A stretch of 64,000 nt of DNA from an uncultured Acidocella sp. (GTDB lineage: Bacteria > Pseudomonadota > Alphaproteobacteria > Acetobacterales > Acetobacteraceae): NCBI RefSeq assembly GCF_946222605.1, contig NZ_CAMIIE010000001.1:179456-243455 (forward strand). The letters run 5' to 3'. The translations under genes were made by a program, and so were the position numbers. This document shows, in pieces, positions 9,266-17,778 of this stretch. Numbering within the stretch: the first letter of the stretch is position 1; each line of letters opens with the position of its first letter. The notes under the pieces are model-generated. The model made no database searches. It was not told the origin of the DNA and saw nothing but the letters and a program-made list of their open reading frames with translations.

Positions 9266-9293
9266 ACAATCCCCCACTCAGATCGGGGATTGT
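9266..9293 (-). promoter_or_regulatory. Stem-loop in the probable rpsA leader
   Basis: Arms ACAATCCCC (9266-9274) and GGGGATTGT (9285-9293) pair perfectly around a 10-base loop. It lies 80-107 bases upstream of the rpsA start. On the minus strand it is followed by TTTAG, so it could act as an attenuator or as a structured leader. S1 is known to repress its own mRNA through leader structure in E. coli. A link here is inference. Confidence 0.4.
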
Positions 9294-9433
9294 CCGGTTT
9301 GACGATAGCCAGCTGTTTAGACCGGATCGGCGCAAAGTCAAGCAGAACCGCCAGTTTTCGCTCTGAAGATGCGGCACCTAGCCGACGCAGACGAGGGCTT
9401 GGCGCAGGCGGGGGATGTTGGGAGGTGCGATTG

Positions 9434-9449
9434 CGAGAGAGCTCTCTCG
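9434..9449. promoter_or_regulatory. Perfect 16-base palindrome upstream of bamD
   Basis: CGAGAGAGCTCTCTCG is a perfect inverted repeat ending 55 bases before the bamD start. It could be an operator or a simple hairpin. No regulator is identifiable. Confidence 0.35.
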
Positions 9450-9504
9450 GCAGGGGCGTCTACAGGCTTCATGTTCGTGGATTAACTGCTATAAGCCTGA
9501 CGCA

Positions 9505-10380
9505 ATGACATATCTCCGTACCGGCTTCGCCCGCCTGTCCCTGCTCGCTCTTGGTCTCGCCTTGGCGGCCTGTTCAAGCTCCAAAAAGGGCGATGCGTCG
9601 CTGGGCGACTTCGCCAGCGGTACCGTTCCGCCGCCCGACCAGGCATATGCCGCGGGGGTGAAGCGTATGCAGGCTGGGGATTACGATAAGGCTGTGGGCG
9701 ATTTCAACGCCCTGCAGGAAACCTATCCGTACTCCACCTGGTCAACCCATGCCGAAATTCTGGCGGCTTACTCTCAATATAAGCAGATGGACTATGATGA
9801 CGCGATCAGCTCCTTGAATCGCTTCATTCAGCTGCACCCCGAGGACGCGGAAGCCGCATACGCATATTATTTGAAAGCGCTCTGCTATTATGAGCAGATC
9901 GACGACGTGCAGCGCGACCAGACCACGACATACGAGGCGATTCAGGCACTGCAAGATGTGGTGACCCGCTTTCCGGATAGTGCCTACGCGCGCGATGCGC
10001 GGATAAAAATGCGCCTTGCCTATAATCGGTTGGCGGGCCATGAAATGGTGATTGGTCGTTTTTACGAGAAGCAGCATCTATATGCCGCGGCCATCGGCCG
10101 CTACCAGACAGTGGCAAATTCCTATCAAACCACAACCTTCGCCCCCGAAGCCCTGGAGCGCATGGTGGAGGTCGATCTCGACCTTGGGCTGCCCGATGCG
10201 GCGATTCGCAGCGCTTCGGTCCTGGGGTATAACTATCCGGGCAGCTCCTGGTATAAAGCGGCTTATGATAAGTTGAAGGCTCACGGGCTGGTGAATAAGG
10301 CGGATGAAGCGTCCGCAAGCACGGATGCCGTGGCCCCCGCGCCCGCTAAGCCGAGGCACCATTGGTACTGGCCCTTCTGA
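9505..10380 (+). CDS. bamD: Outer membrane protein assembly factor BamD
   Basis: This 291-residue lipoprotein (signal with lipobox LAAC, Cys about residue 23) carries the tetratricopeptide-like repeats of BamD/ComL. The repeat motifs YDKAVGDFNALQETYPYS, YDDAISSLNRFIQLHPED and a later ALQDVVTRFPDSAYA are visible. BamD is the essential lipoprotein partner of BamA in inserting beta-barrel proteins into the outer membrane. The start at 9505 is preferred over in-frame upstream starts because it gives a proper signal peptide. Its position just before recN and ligA is the usual alphaproteobacterial order. Confidence 0.95.
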   Translation: MTYLRTGFARLSLLALGLALAACSSSKKGDASLGDFASGTVPPPDQAYAAGVKRMQAGDYDKAVGDFNALQETYPYSTWSTHAEILAAYSQYKQMDYDDAISSLNRFIQLHPEDAEAAYAYYLKALCYYEQIDDVQRDQTTTYEAIQALQDVVTRFPDSAYARDARIKMRLAYNRLAGHEMVIGRFYEKQHLYAAAIGRYQTVANSYQTTTFAPEALERMVEVDLDLGLPDAAIRSASVLGYNYPGSSWYKAAYDKLKAHGLVNKADEASASTDAVAPAPAKPRHHWYWPF

Positions 10381-10386
10381 TAGGCG

Positions 10387-12066
10387 ATGCTGAATAGCCT
10401 CTCGATCCGCGATGTTGTGCTGATCGAGCGGCTCGATCTGCATTTTTCCTCCGGACTGACTGCGCTGACCGGGGAGACCGGGGCGGGAAAGTCGATCCTG
10501 CTGGATAGTCTCGGCCTGGTCCTCGGCGCGCGGGCGGATTCGGGCTTGATTCGTGCTGGTGCCACACAGGCTGTGGTGGCCGCCAGCTTCTCGGCCACGC
10601 CGGGGCATTCCGTTCATAGGCTGCTCGCTGAGCAAGGGCTCGATTCCGGCGAAGATATCCTCGTGCGCCGGATTGTCTCGCGGGATGGCCGTTCCCGGGC
10701 GCTGGTCAACGATCAACCGGTCAGTGCCGGGTTTTTGAAGACCCTCACCGCGTCGCTGATCGAGGTGCAAGGGCAGCATGAACAGGTCGGGCTGGCGGAT
10801 CCCGCTCACCATATGGCGCTGCTGGATGCCTTCGGCGTTCCCGAATCCGGGCGTGAACTGGTCGCCACCGCCTACAAGGCCTGGAGACATGCTGCTGCGC
10901 GCCTTGCTGAGGCACATAAAAAAATCGAAGACGCCGCGAAGGAAGAAGAGTTTCTGCGTCATGCCGCGGCGGAGTTGGGCAAGCTCGCGCCGGTGGAGGG
11001 TGAGGAGGAAGCTCTTGCCGCCGAGCGCTTGCGCCTGCAGGCCGGAGAACGGCGCGCCGAGGCAATCGCCAGCGCGATTAGCGAGCTGCGCCCGAAGGAT
11101 CGTCGCCAAGCCGGGCCGGCGGCGGCTTTGCGTGCGGCGGCCCGGGCCATTGCCCGCGTGACTGTGCCGGCGGGCCACGTCAATCCTGCCGGTCCTGCCA
11201 TCGCGGCCATAGAGCGGGCTGAGGTCGCGCTGGCTGAAGCGGAAGATTTTCTGGAGCGTTTGGCATCCGCGGAAGATGACGATCCGCGGGCCCTGGAAGT
11301 GACGGAGGAGCGCTTATTCGCCTTGCGGGCGGCGGCGCGTAAGCATGGGGTGCAGGTGGCCGAGTTGCCGGCGTTCCTCCAATCCTTGCGGGAGCGCCTG
11401 AGCGCGCTGGAAAGCGGCGTCGCCGGCCTCGCGCAATTATCGGCGGAAACGCAGAAACTGCGCGACGCATATATCGATCTTGCTGCCGACTTATCGAAGC
11501 AGAGAGAAGTGAGTGCGCGCAAGCTGGAGGCGGCGATTGCGGTTGAATTACCCCCTCTGAAGCTGGAGCGGGCAAGGTTTGTGGTTGAAACGAGCGCTTT
11601 GCCAGAGGCGCAATGGGGGCCGCGGGGAACTGACGCGATACGCTTTCTGATCTCCACCAACCCTGGCGAATTGCCTGGCGCGCTTGATAAAATTGCCTCC
11701 GGTGGTGAGTTGTCCCGTTTGATGCTGGCCATGAAAGTGGTCCTCTCCGCCGGGTCGGACAATGAAACCCTGATCTTCGACGAGGTGGATTCCGGCATTG
11801 GCGGCGCCACCGCGGCCGCCGTGGGTGAGAGGCTGGCGCGCGTTGCCGATGAGGTGCAGGTGCTGGTGGTGACGCATTCGCCGCAGGTGGCCGCGCGGGC
11901 CCACGCGCAGATGCGCGTGCAGAAACTGGAAATCGACGGCCGGGCCGTGACGGACGTGAAGATGTTGAATGATGAGGAAAGGCGCGAGGAGATTGCGCGC
12001 ATGCTGTCAGGCGAAAGCGTGACGCAGGCCGCACGCCAAGCGGCCGAGAGCCTTTTAACGAAATGA
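10387..12066 (+). CDS. recN: DNA repair protein RecN
   Basis: The 559-residue SMC-like ATPase has a Walker A (GETGAGKSILLDS) near the N-terminus, a coiled-coil middle (about 150-370), and a C-terminal half with the ABC signature SGGELSRLMLAMK, Walker B LIFDEVDSGIGG and the LVVTHSPQVAA switch. RecN acts early in recombinational repair of double-strand breaks, bridging or tethering DNA ends. It begins 7 bases after bamD and overlaps ligA by 4 bases (ATGA), so the three are probably cotranscribed. No LexA box was recognised in front of it. Confidence 0.96.
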   Translation: MLNSLSIRDVVLIERLDLHFSSGLTALTGETGAGKSILLDSLGLVLGARADSGLIRAGATQAVVAASFSATPGHSVHRLLAEQGLDSGEDILVRRIVSRDGRSRALVNDQPVSAGFLKTLTASLIEVQGQHEQVGLADPAHHMALLDAFGVPESGRELVATAYKAWRHAAARLAEAHKKIEDAAKEEEFLRHAAAELGKLAPVEGEEEALAAERLRLQAGERRAEAIASAISELRPKDRRQAGPAAALRAAARAIARVTVPAGHVNPAGPAIAAIERAEVALAEAEDFLERLASAEDDDPRALEVTEERLFALRAAARKHGVQVAELPAFLQSLRERLSALESGVAGLAQLSAETQKLRDAYIDLAADLSKQREVSARKLEAAIAVELPPLKLERARFVVETSALPEAQWGPRGTDAIRFLISTNPGELPGALDKIASGGELSRLMLAMKVVLSAGSDNETLIFDEVDSGIGGATAAAVGERLARVADEVQVLVVTHSPQVAARAHAQMRVQKLEIDGRAVTDVKMLNDEERREEIARMLSGESVTQAARQAAESLLTK

Positions 12067-14075
12067 CAGACCGAGACAATTTTTTGCGTTTATTGGCACA
12101 AATTGAGGCCGCCAATATAGCCTATCATACGCAAGACGCGCCGACCATGCCGGATGCGGCGTATGACGCCCTGCGTAAAGAGGCCGAGGCGATACTGGCG
12201 ATCCATCCCGAATGGCGCAGCGACGCGAAGGCGCTGCAGCAAGTCGGCTCAAAGCCGGCCACCGGTTTCAAGAAAATTCTTCACCGGACGCCGATGTTGT
12301 CATTAGACAATGTTTTCAACGCCGGAGAGTTTGAGGAGTTTGTTTTAAGGATCAGGCGTTTTCTGGGGTTGAAGGAAGACGCTTTGGAGTTTGTCGCCGA
12401 ACCAAAGATGGATGGTTTGTCGATCTCCCTTGTATATGAGCAGCACAAATTCGTGCGCGCAGCGACGCGCGGAGATGGCGGTGAGGGGGAGGACGTAACA
12501 GCGAACATCCTGACGCTGGACGGCTTGCCGCGCGCGTTACCCTCCGACGCACCGGACTTCATCGAAATCCGCGGCGAAGTTTATATGACAAAAGCGGATT
12601 TTCTGGCGTTGAACGCCTCGCAGGAGCGGCAATTTGCCAATCCGCGCAATGCTGCCGCGGGAAGCCTTCGCCAGCTGGACCCGTCCATCACGGCGAAACG
12701 GAAGCTGTCGCTTTATGTCTATGCGCAGGGCGAAACCTCGGTTCCCGTGGCGCAAACGCATATGGAGTATCTGACTACGCTCCGGCGTTGGGGCTTTCAA
12801 GTCAATCCGCTTTCCCGCCTGGTGAATGAGAGCGGTACTGAAGATTTTCAGACCGAAATGGCAGCAAGGCGTGCTGATCTGCCTTACGATATCGATGGTG
12901 TTGTCTATAAGGTAAATGATCTCGGCTTGCAAAATCGCCTTGGCTTTGTCGGTCGTGCACCGAGATGGGCGGTGGCGTGGAAGTTCCCAGCTGAAAAAGC
13001 AAGCACGGTTCTAGACGATATTGAAATCCAAGTTGGCAGGACCGGTGCGCTCACACCGCGCGCTCGGCTGAAGCCGGTGAATGTCGGCGGCGTGCTGGTG
13101 ACATACGCGACCCTGCACAATGAAGACGAGATCGAACGCAAGGATCTCCGCATTGGTGATATCGTGGAGTTGCACCGCGCGGGAGATGTCATTCCGCAAA
13201 TCTTGCGGGTGCTCCAGCGTGGCGAGAAAGCTGAACCGTTCCTTTTTCCAGATCATTGCCCCGCCTGTGGCGCAATGGCCATCCGGGATGATGATGACGT
13301 CGTCAGGCGCTGCACGGGAGGTTTGACCTGCCCGGCGCAGATCGTCGAACGGCTTATCCATTTTTGTTCCCGCGGGGCTTTTGATATTGAAGGGATGGGG
13401 GAGAAAACAATCACCGAGTTCCATGAAGCAGGTTTGCTGGAGGGACCGCCGGATGTTTTCAAGTTGCCCGCATTGGAAGGCGTTATTGCAAAACGTGAGG
13501 GTTGGGGTGCGGTTTCAGCGGCCAAACTGTCTGCGGCCATCGAAGCGCGGCGAGACATAGATTTGGCCCGTTTCATCTTCGCGCTTGGCATACGCCGCAT
13601 CGGCGAGAATAACGCCAAGCTGCTGGCGAAGCATTATGGCTCTTACAAGATATGGAAAGAGTCCATGCTTGCGGCACAGGTAATCGGCTCGGACGCAAGG
13701 TTGGAATTAGGCTCAATCTCCGGAATTGGCCCAGCAATCGCTCATGAATTATTGGCCTTTTTCAACGAAAGCCATAACCTGGACACGCTTGCGGCGCTGG
13801 AACATGAAGTTCGTGTTCTTGATGCCGAGATTGCGGGCGGCGAGGATTCAATTTTCGCCGGCAAGGTGGTTGTTTTTACCGGGACGCTTTCAATCGCGCG
13901 CCCTGAAGCCAAAGCACGTGCGGAAATGCTAGGCGCCAAGGTTACAGATTCGGTTTCGAAAAAGACTGACTATGTTGTTGTCGGGGAGGAGGCTGGATCG
14001 AAAGCGAAGAAGGCGCTCGAATTAGGGATCAGGATCCTGTCAGAGCAGGAATTTAAGGATCTATCCGGGCTCTGA
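12063..14075 (+). CDS. ligA: NAD-dependent DNA ligase
   Basis: This 670-residue enzyme has the full LigA architecture. The order is a domain Ia with YDALRKEAE, an adenylation domain with the active-site Lys in AEPKMDGLSISL, an OB fold, a four-Cys zinc finger (CPACG ... CTGGLTCP), helix-hairpin-helix repeats (DIEGMGEK, LGIRRIGENNAK, ISGIGPAIA) and a C-terminal BRCT domain (about 590-668). It seals nicks in replication and repair using NAD+. The KMDG form of the motif replaces the more common KIDG or KLDG, a conservative change. It overlaps recN by 4 bases. Confidence 0.97.
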   Translation: MTDRDNFLRLLAQIEAANIAYHTQDAPTMPDAAYDALRKEAEAILAIHPEWRSDAKALQQVGSKPATGFKKILHRTPMLSLDNVFNAGEFEEFVLRIRRFLGLKEDALEFVAEPKMDGLSISLVYEQHKFVRAATRGDGGEGEDVTANILTLDGLPRALPSDAPDFIEIRGEVYMTKADFLALNASQERQFANPRNAAAGSLRQLDPSITAKRKLSLYVYAQGETSVPVAQTHMEYLTTLRRWGFQVNPLSRLVNESGTEDFQTEMAARRADLPYDIDGVVYKVNDLGLQNRLGFVGRAPRWAVAWKFPAEKASTVLDDIEIQVGRTGALTPRARLKPVNVGGVLVTYATLHNEDEIERKDLRIGDIVELHRAGDVIPQILRVLQRGEKAEPFLFPDHCPACGAMAIRDDDDVVRRCTGGLTCPAQIVERLIHFCSRGAFDIEGMGEKTITEFHEAGLLEGPPDVFKLPALEGVIAKREGWGAVSAAKLSAAIEARRDIDLARFIFALGIRRIGENNAKLLAKHYGSYKIWKESMLAAQVIGSDARLELGSISGIGPAIAHELLAFFNESHNLDTLAALEHEVRVLDAEIAGGEDSIFAGKVVVFTGTLSIARPEAKARAEMLGAKVTDSVSKKTDYVVVGEEAGSKAKKALELGIRILSEQEFKDLSGL

Positions 14076-14090
14076 GAAAAGGAAGCAGGC

Positions 14091-14762
14091 ATGCATCAGG
14101 CAGTATCGGCGTTTCTTCTTGCATTTCCGGCGCTCTTTTCGATCATAAATCCGCTTGGCGGCGCGATTATTTTTTATGAGGTCGCAGGAGCCGAAAATCG
14201 CTCGCAGCGGCAGCGCCTAGCCAAGCGTGTCGCGCTCTACTCTTTTTGTGTCATGATTTCGGCCCTCTTGGCCGGCACCTACATACTTAATTTTTTTGGC
14301 ATTTCGATGAACGCCCTACGTATCGCCGGGGGATTGGTGGTTTCGGTTCGCGCGTATGAGATGCTGAATGCCCCAGAGAGCGGGACCAAGCGGAAACAAA
14401 AAGACGCTGCAGCAGTAGCCGCTGCTGCGGACCAGGATTTGGCGAGTTATGCCTTTTTCCCTCTCACACTTCCCTTCACCACCGGGCCAGGGACAATCGC
14501 CGTTACAATTTCCCTGGCAACGGGTCGACCAGATGGCTGGGCGCAAGCGTGGATATTCTATGCAGGAGACGCGTTGGCAGTGCTCGCAAATGCGCTGACG
14601 ATTTGGGTTTGCTACAGCGCGTCGGATCGCATGGTCCGCATTCTGGGTCAGTCAGGGCAAATCATCGTCTCGCGAATGGTCGCTTTTTTACTGTTGGGGA
14701 TCGGCGTTCAAATCGCCATTACCGGGCTTAATCCCATTTTGCACGACGCGTTTGTTCGATAG
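14091..14762 (+). CDS. MarC family integral membrane protein
   Basis: The 223-residue protein has about six predicted membrane helices and the MarC/UPF0056 pattern: FPALFSIINPLGGAIIF at the N-terminus, RIAGGLVVSVRAYEML in the middle, and FPLTLPFTTGPGTIAVTISL. The function of the family is unknown, and the old link to multiple antibiotic resistance was not upheld. It follows ligA by 15 bases with an AAGGAAG ribosome-binding site, so it is likely the last gene of the bamD-recN-ligA unit. A terminator lies about 100 bases downstream. Confidence 0.88.
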   Translation: MHQAVSAFLLAFPALFSIINPLGGAIIFYEVAGAENRSQRQRLAKRVALYSFCVMISALLAGTYILNFFGISMNALRIAGGLVVSVRAYEMLNAPESGTKRKQKDAAAVAAAADQDLASYAFFPLTLPFTTGPGTIAVTISLATGRPDGWAQAWIFYAGDALAVLANALTIWVCYSASDRMVRILGQSGQIIVSRMVAFLLLGIGVQIAITGLNPILHDAFVR

Positions 14763-14862
14763 TCGTATGATAATACCTACTCTAGTCATCCGAATCTGGG
14801 GTTCGCTTCATTATCTTGTGGAAGAATCGTTTGACGGAAGCCAGGATCTGGCTGGCGGATTT

Positions 14863-14889
14863 AACCCACCGATACGGTGTGGGTTTTTT
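14863..14889 (+). terminator. Rho-independent terminator after marC
   Basis: AACCCAC (14863-14869) pairs with GTGGGTT (14879-14885), and the right arm runs into six Ts (14884-14889). It lies about 100 bases after the MarC gene and probably ends the bamD-recN-ligA-marC transcript. Confidence 0.75.
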
Positions 14890-14914
14890 GTGTGCGTCAA
14901 TGAACACGACGATA

Positions 14915-15030
14915 TCGGCCCAGGTCACGTCGGTCGCGGGGTTCGCCCGTCAGCGACCCGAGCGCAATACCTTCCCCGAACATCTCTCGCGTGAGCGCGT
15001 GGTCATCACGCCGCCCACGGCCTGTTCCTA
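14915..15030 (+). pseudogene. Remnant of an IS66-family transposase (TnpC)
   Basis: In the plus frame starting at 14816 the peptide VAGFARQRPERNTFPEHL followed by SRERVVITPPTAC closely resembles the segment of IS66 TnpC just before its zinc-binding CPCCG motif (family pattern: KRPxRxPFPEHLPRERVV). After the Cys the similarity stops: the CxxC partner is lost and the rest reads as unrelated sequence. No TnpA, TnpB, inverted repeat or target duplication is recognisable. It is therefore a short decayed fragment between a terminator and the asparaginase gene. The similarity is judged from memory of the family, not from a search. Confidence 0.65.
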
Positions 15031-15093
15031 TGTTCACAATGGCGCTCATACAGGCGCTTTTACGAGCGCTGAGCGGTTATCACGGCAGGCGTT

Positions 15094-16056
15094 TCACGCC
15101 GGAGAGGTAGACTTGTCCTGGCCAAACGTCGCGCGTATCTGCTGTTTGTCGCGCCCTGCCGCAATGAGTGCCGCCAGTAAAATCCGTGCTTGGCCGGGCC
15201 GCAAGATGCTGGCCTGAATGGCTCCCGCGGCGGCCAGATCATGCCCGCCGCCGCCGCCGCCATAGGAACTGGTCAATAGCCCATTCGGCACCCTGCTGGA
15301 AACCACCACCGGCACAGCGCGTGCCGTGCACTGCCGCACCGCCTCCACCAACTGCGGATTGGCATTGCCCGAGCCCAACGCGGCCAGAACGATGCCATCG
15401 GCCCCAGCCGCCAGGCTTGCTCGCAGATGCGTCTGGTCGCACCCTGGATAAACCGCGATGATATCAACACGGACCGCCCCAACATCCCCACCAAGGGCCA
15501 GGCTTTCCGGCGATGCCATCGGCCGGGCCTGGCGGAAGGCATCGGCCATTTCGGTGGAGTATTTATAGACACCCCAGACCGGCAGAAGCTTTTCATCGAA
15601 ATAAAGCAAAACACCTTGCGCCGCATGCGCGGGGCGAAGCGCCGCCGCGATCGCGCCCGCAAGATTGGCCGGGCCGTCCGGCTTGGCATGGTCCGAGGTA
15701 AATTGCGCCCCGGTGAAGATCACCGGCTTGGTCAGTTGCCGCTGCACATGCACCAGCAGCGCGGTTTCCTCCATCGCGTCCGTGCCGTGCAAAACCACCA
15801 CCCCCGCCACATCGGGGTCCTGCAGCTGTGCCTGCACCGCATCGCTGATCCGTTGTAGATCATCGAGCGTGAGGCTCGCGGAATCCTTGGCCATCAAATC
15901 CAGGATGCGGAGCCGGCACCCGTCATGGGGCACCAGCGCCAGCAGGCTCTCTCCCGTCAGCGTGGGCGCGCTCGCGCCGCTGGCCCCACGCTGGCTGGCA
16001 ATTGTGCCACCGGTGGCGATCACCGCCACCAGTGGTTTGGCATCGTCAAGGCTCAC
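15094..16056 (-). CDS. L-asparaginase
   Basis: The 320-residue enzyme has both active-site signatures of the bacterial asparaginase family: the first catalytic Thr in VIATGGTIASQ (about residues 12-22) and the second in VVVLHGTDAMEETA (about 86-99). It hydrolyses asparagine to aspartate and ammonia. There is no signal peptide, so it should act in the cytoplasm. A glycine-rich loop SSYGGGGGGHDLAAAG near the C-terminus is unusual in its run of glycines. Its start overlaps the end of the permease gene by 4 bases (ATGA), so the two are translationally coupled. With aspartase next door the locus converts asparagine to fumarate and ammonia. Confidence 0.92.
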   Translation of the reverse strand: MSLDDAKPLVAVIATGGTIASQRGASGASAPTLTGESLLALVPHDGCRLRILDLMAKDSASLTLDDLQRISDAVQAQLQDPDVAGVVVLHGTDAMEETALLVHVQRQLTKPVIFTGAQFTSDHAKPDGPANLAGAIAAALRPAHAAQGVLLYFDEKLLPVWGVYKYSTEMADAFRQARPMASPESLALGGDVGAVRVDIIAVYPGCDQTHLRASLAAGADGIVLAALGSGNANPQLVEAVRQCTARAVPVVVSSRVPNGLLTSSYGGGGGGHDLAAAGAIQASILRPGQARILLAALIAAGRDKQQIRATFGQDKSTSPA

Positions 16057-17519
16057 GCCGGCTCCTGCTCAGTTTGAAACTTCACCACCGCAGCCTGGGC
16101 GCGGCGGTGGCGCATCAAATGCCAGCCCACAGCCAGCAACGGCACGATGACAATAAGAGACGCCATCGTCCAGGTGCCGGTCGGGTAATCGAACGCCATC
16201 AGCACGAGCACCCCGGCCAGAAACACCAGCGTGAGAATGCCCGTATAAGGCGCGCCCATCATGCGGAAGGCCGGCCGGGTCATCTCGCCGCGGCGGGCTT
16301 TATGCCAGAGCTTGAGCTGACACAGGATAATGACGCCCCATGCGGAAATAATGCCCAACGCCGCGACATTGAGCGCGATCTCGAACGCGGAGGAGGGCAC
16401 GATGGCATTGAGCCCGACGCCGATCATCGTCACCAAGGCGGTAACGGCAACCCCGATATAAGGCACACCGGCCTTGTTCATCTTCATCAACACGGCGGGC
16501 GCCGAGCCCGAGGCCGCCAGTGCGTGCAAAATCCGGCCGGTGGAATAAAGACCCGCGTTGAGAGAGGACAGCACCGCCGTCAACACCACCAAATTCATGA
16601 TGATGGCCACGTCATTATACCCAAGCTTGCCGAAGAAGGTCACAAACGGGCTCTCGCCGGCGCTATAGGCCGTATAAGGCAGCAGCACCGCCAGCAGCAG
16701 CACCGAACACACGTAAAACACGACCAGGCGCAGAACCACCGACCGAATGGCGCCGGGAATCACCGCCTGGACATTTTCGCTCTCTCCAGCCGTCGTGCCG
16801 ATGACCTCGATCGCGGCATAGGCGAACACCACGCCCTGCACGATGATCAATGCCGGCAGGATGCCGTGCGGAAAAAAGCCGCCATTGCCGGTAATCAGGC
16901 TCAGCCCCGGGGTATGGCCATCAATGGGCGTACCGCTGACGACGAAATAAATACCGACGGCCAGAAACGCCACCAGCGACGACACCTTGAGCAGGCTGAA
17001 CCAGAATTCCAGCTCGCCAAACACCTTCACCGACAGCAAATTCATGCCCAGCACCAGCAGCAGCGCCGAGAGGGCGAACACCCATTGTGGGATGCCCTGC
17101 AGCCAGGGCACATAATGCTGGAAGAAATTCATATAGAGCGCCGCGGCGGTGACATCCGCCACCGATGTCATGGCCCAGTTCAGCCAATACATCCACCCCA
17201 CCGTGAAAGCCATCTTCTCGCCATAGAATTCCCGCGCATAAGAGACGAATGAACCCGAGCTGGGACGGTGCATGATCAATTCACCCAATGCGCGCATCAC
17301 CAGAAAGGCGAAAAAGCCGCAGAGCGCGTAAACAAATACCAGCGCCGGCCCGGCCAGCGCAAACCGTCCGCCGGCCCCCAGAAACAGCCCCGTGCCAATC
17401 GCCCCGCCAACCGCGATCATCTGAATCTGTCGGCGTTTCAGCGCCTTGCGGTAGCCCGCATCCTCCGCAATTTCTATTTTTTGCACAGCTTTTTCGTAAG
17501 CCTTTGTTTCCTCTGACAT
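16053..17519 (-). CDS. Amino acid permease, probably for asparagine (AnsP/GabP type)
   Basis: This 488-residue protein of the amino acid transporter (APC) superfamily has about 12 membrane helices. The family signature is clear: QMIAVGGAIGTGLFLGAGG in helix 1, then GELIMHRPSSGSFVSYAREF and MYWLNWAMTSVAD. The family takes up amino acids by proton symport across the inner membrane. Asparagine or aspartate is the likely substrate because the next gene is asparaginase and the divergent gene is aspartase, but this is inferred from context. The gene leads the two-gene unit and shares a 259-base divergent promoter region with aspA. Confidence 0.88.
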   Translation of the reverse strand: MSEETKAYEKAVQKIEIAEDAGYRKALKRRQIQMIAVGGAIGTGLFLGAGGRFALAGPALVFVYALCGFFAFLVMRALGELIMHRPSSGSFVSYAREFYGEKMAFTVGWMYWLNWAMTSVADVTAAALYMNFFQHYVPWLQGIPQWVFALSALLLVLGMNLLSVKVFGELEFWFSLLKVSSLVAFLAVGIYFVVSGTPIDGHTPGLSLITGNGGFFPHGILPALIIVQGVVFAYAAIEVIGTTAGESENVQAVIPGAIRSVVLRLVVFYVCSVLLLAVLLPYTAYSAGESPFVTFFGKLGYNDVAIIMNLVVLTAVLSSLNAGLYSTGRILHALAASGSAPAVLMKMNKAGVPYIGVAVTALVTMIGVGLNAIVPSSAFEIALNVAALGIISAWGVIILCQLKLWHKARRGEMTRPAFRMMGAPYTGILTLVFLAGVLVLMAFDYPTGTWTMASLIVIVPLLAVGWHLMRHRRAQAAVVKFQTEQEPA

Positions 17520-17624
17520 TATCCCTCTCCATGGGGTTGTATTTCGTGGGCGTCATCAACCGGCGCCGGCGCTTCCAGACACAGCACGGCCGATATGAAG
17601 CCGGCGCAACGCAGGGCTCCATAT

Positions 17625-17635
17625 CTGTATTACAG
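17625..17635. promoter_or_regulatory. Palindrome CTGTATTACAG, candidate operator of the asparagine locus
   Basis: A perfect 11-base palindrome lies in the divergent region between the permease and aspA. It overlaps a TTACAGCTTAA word (17630-17640) that nearly recurs at 17734-17744. The neighbouring GntR-type regulator is the natural candidate to bind. Confidence 0.4.
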
Positions 17636-17694
17636 CTTAACAGCAAGGCTTATTTTTGAAGTCCTGCCATCCTTGCAAAATCCCATTCCATCAA

Positions 17695-17723
17695 TTGACG
17701 CCCCAAAACGACAAGGGTACCTG
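17695..17723 (+). promoter_or_regulatory. Candidate aspA promoter
   Basis: TTGACG (17695-17700) and TACCTG (17718-17723) are separated by 17 bases. The -10 match is poor. If used, transcription would start near 17730, just before the TTACAGCTTTACAG repeat (17734-17747), a position suited to a repressor. Confidence 0.3.
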
Positions 17724-17733
17724 AATATTGGTC

Positions 17734-17747
17734 TTACAGCTTTACAG
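17734..17747. promoter_or_regulatory. TTACAG repeat in front of aspA
   Basis: TTACAGCTTTACAG holds two TTACAG copies in direct orientation. The same word occurs at 17630-17635. It lies 32 bases before the aspA start and is a candidate binding site for the GntR-family regulator encoded downstream. Confidence 0.35.
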
Positions 17748-17778
17748 ATCAAAAATTCATAAGCAAAAGGAAACGACC

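Larger units (their letters stand above)
9187..9504. other. 318-base divergent promoter region between rpsA and bamD
   Basis: No coding sequence is supported here. The region must hold the promoters of rpsA (minus) and bamD (plus). Two structured elements stand out: a 9-base-pair stem-loop at 9266-9293 in the probable rpsA leader, and a perfect 16-base palindrome at 9434-9449 upstream of bamD. Both are listed separately. Confidence 0.6.

Noticed and set aside
16002..17252. A 416-residue plus-strand frame antisense to the permease
   Set aside because: His/Arg/Gln-rich low-complexity translation with no family likeness; the permease is well supported.
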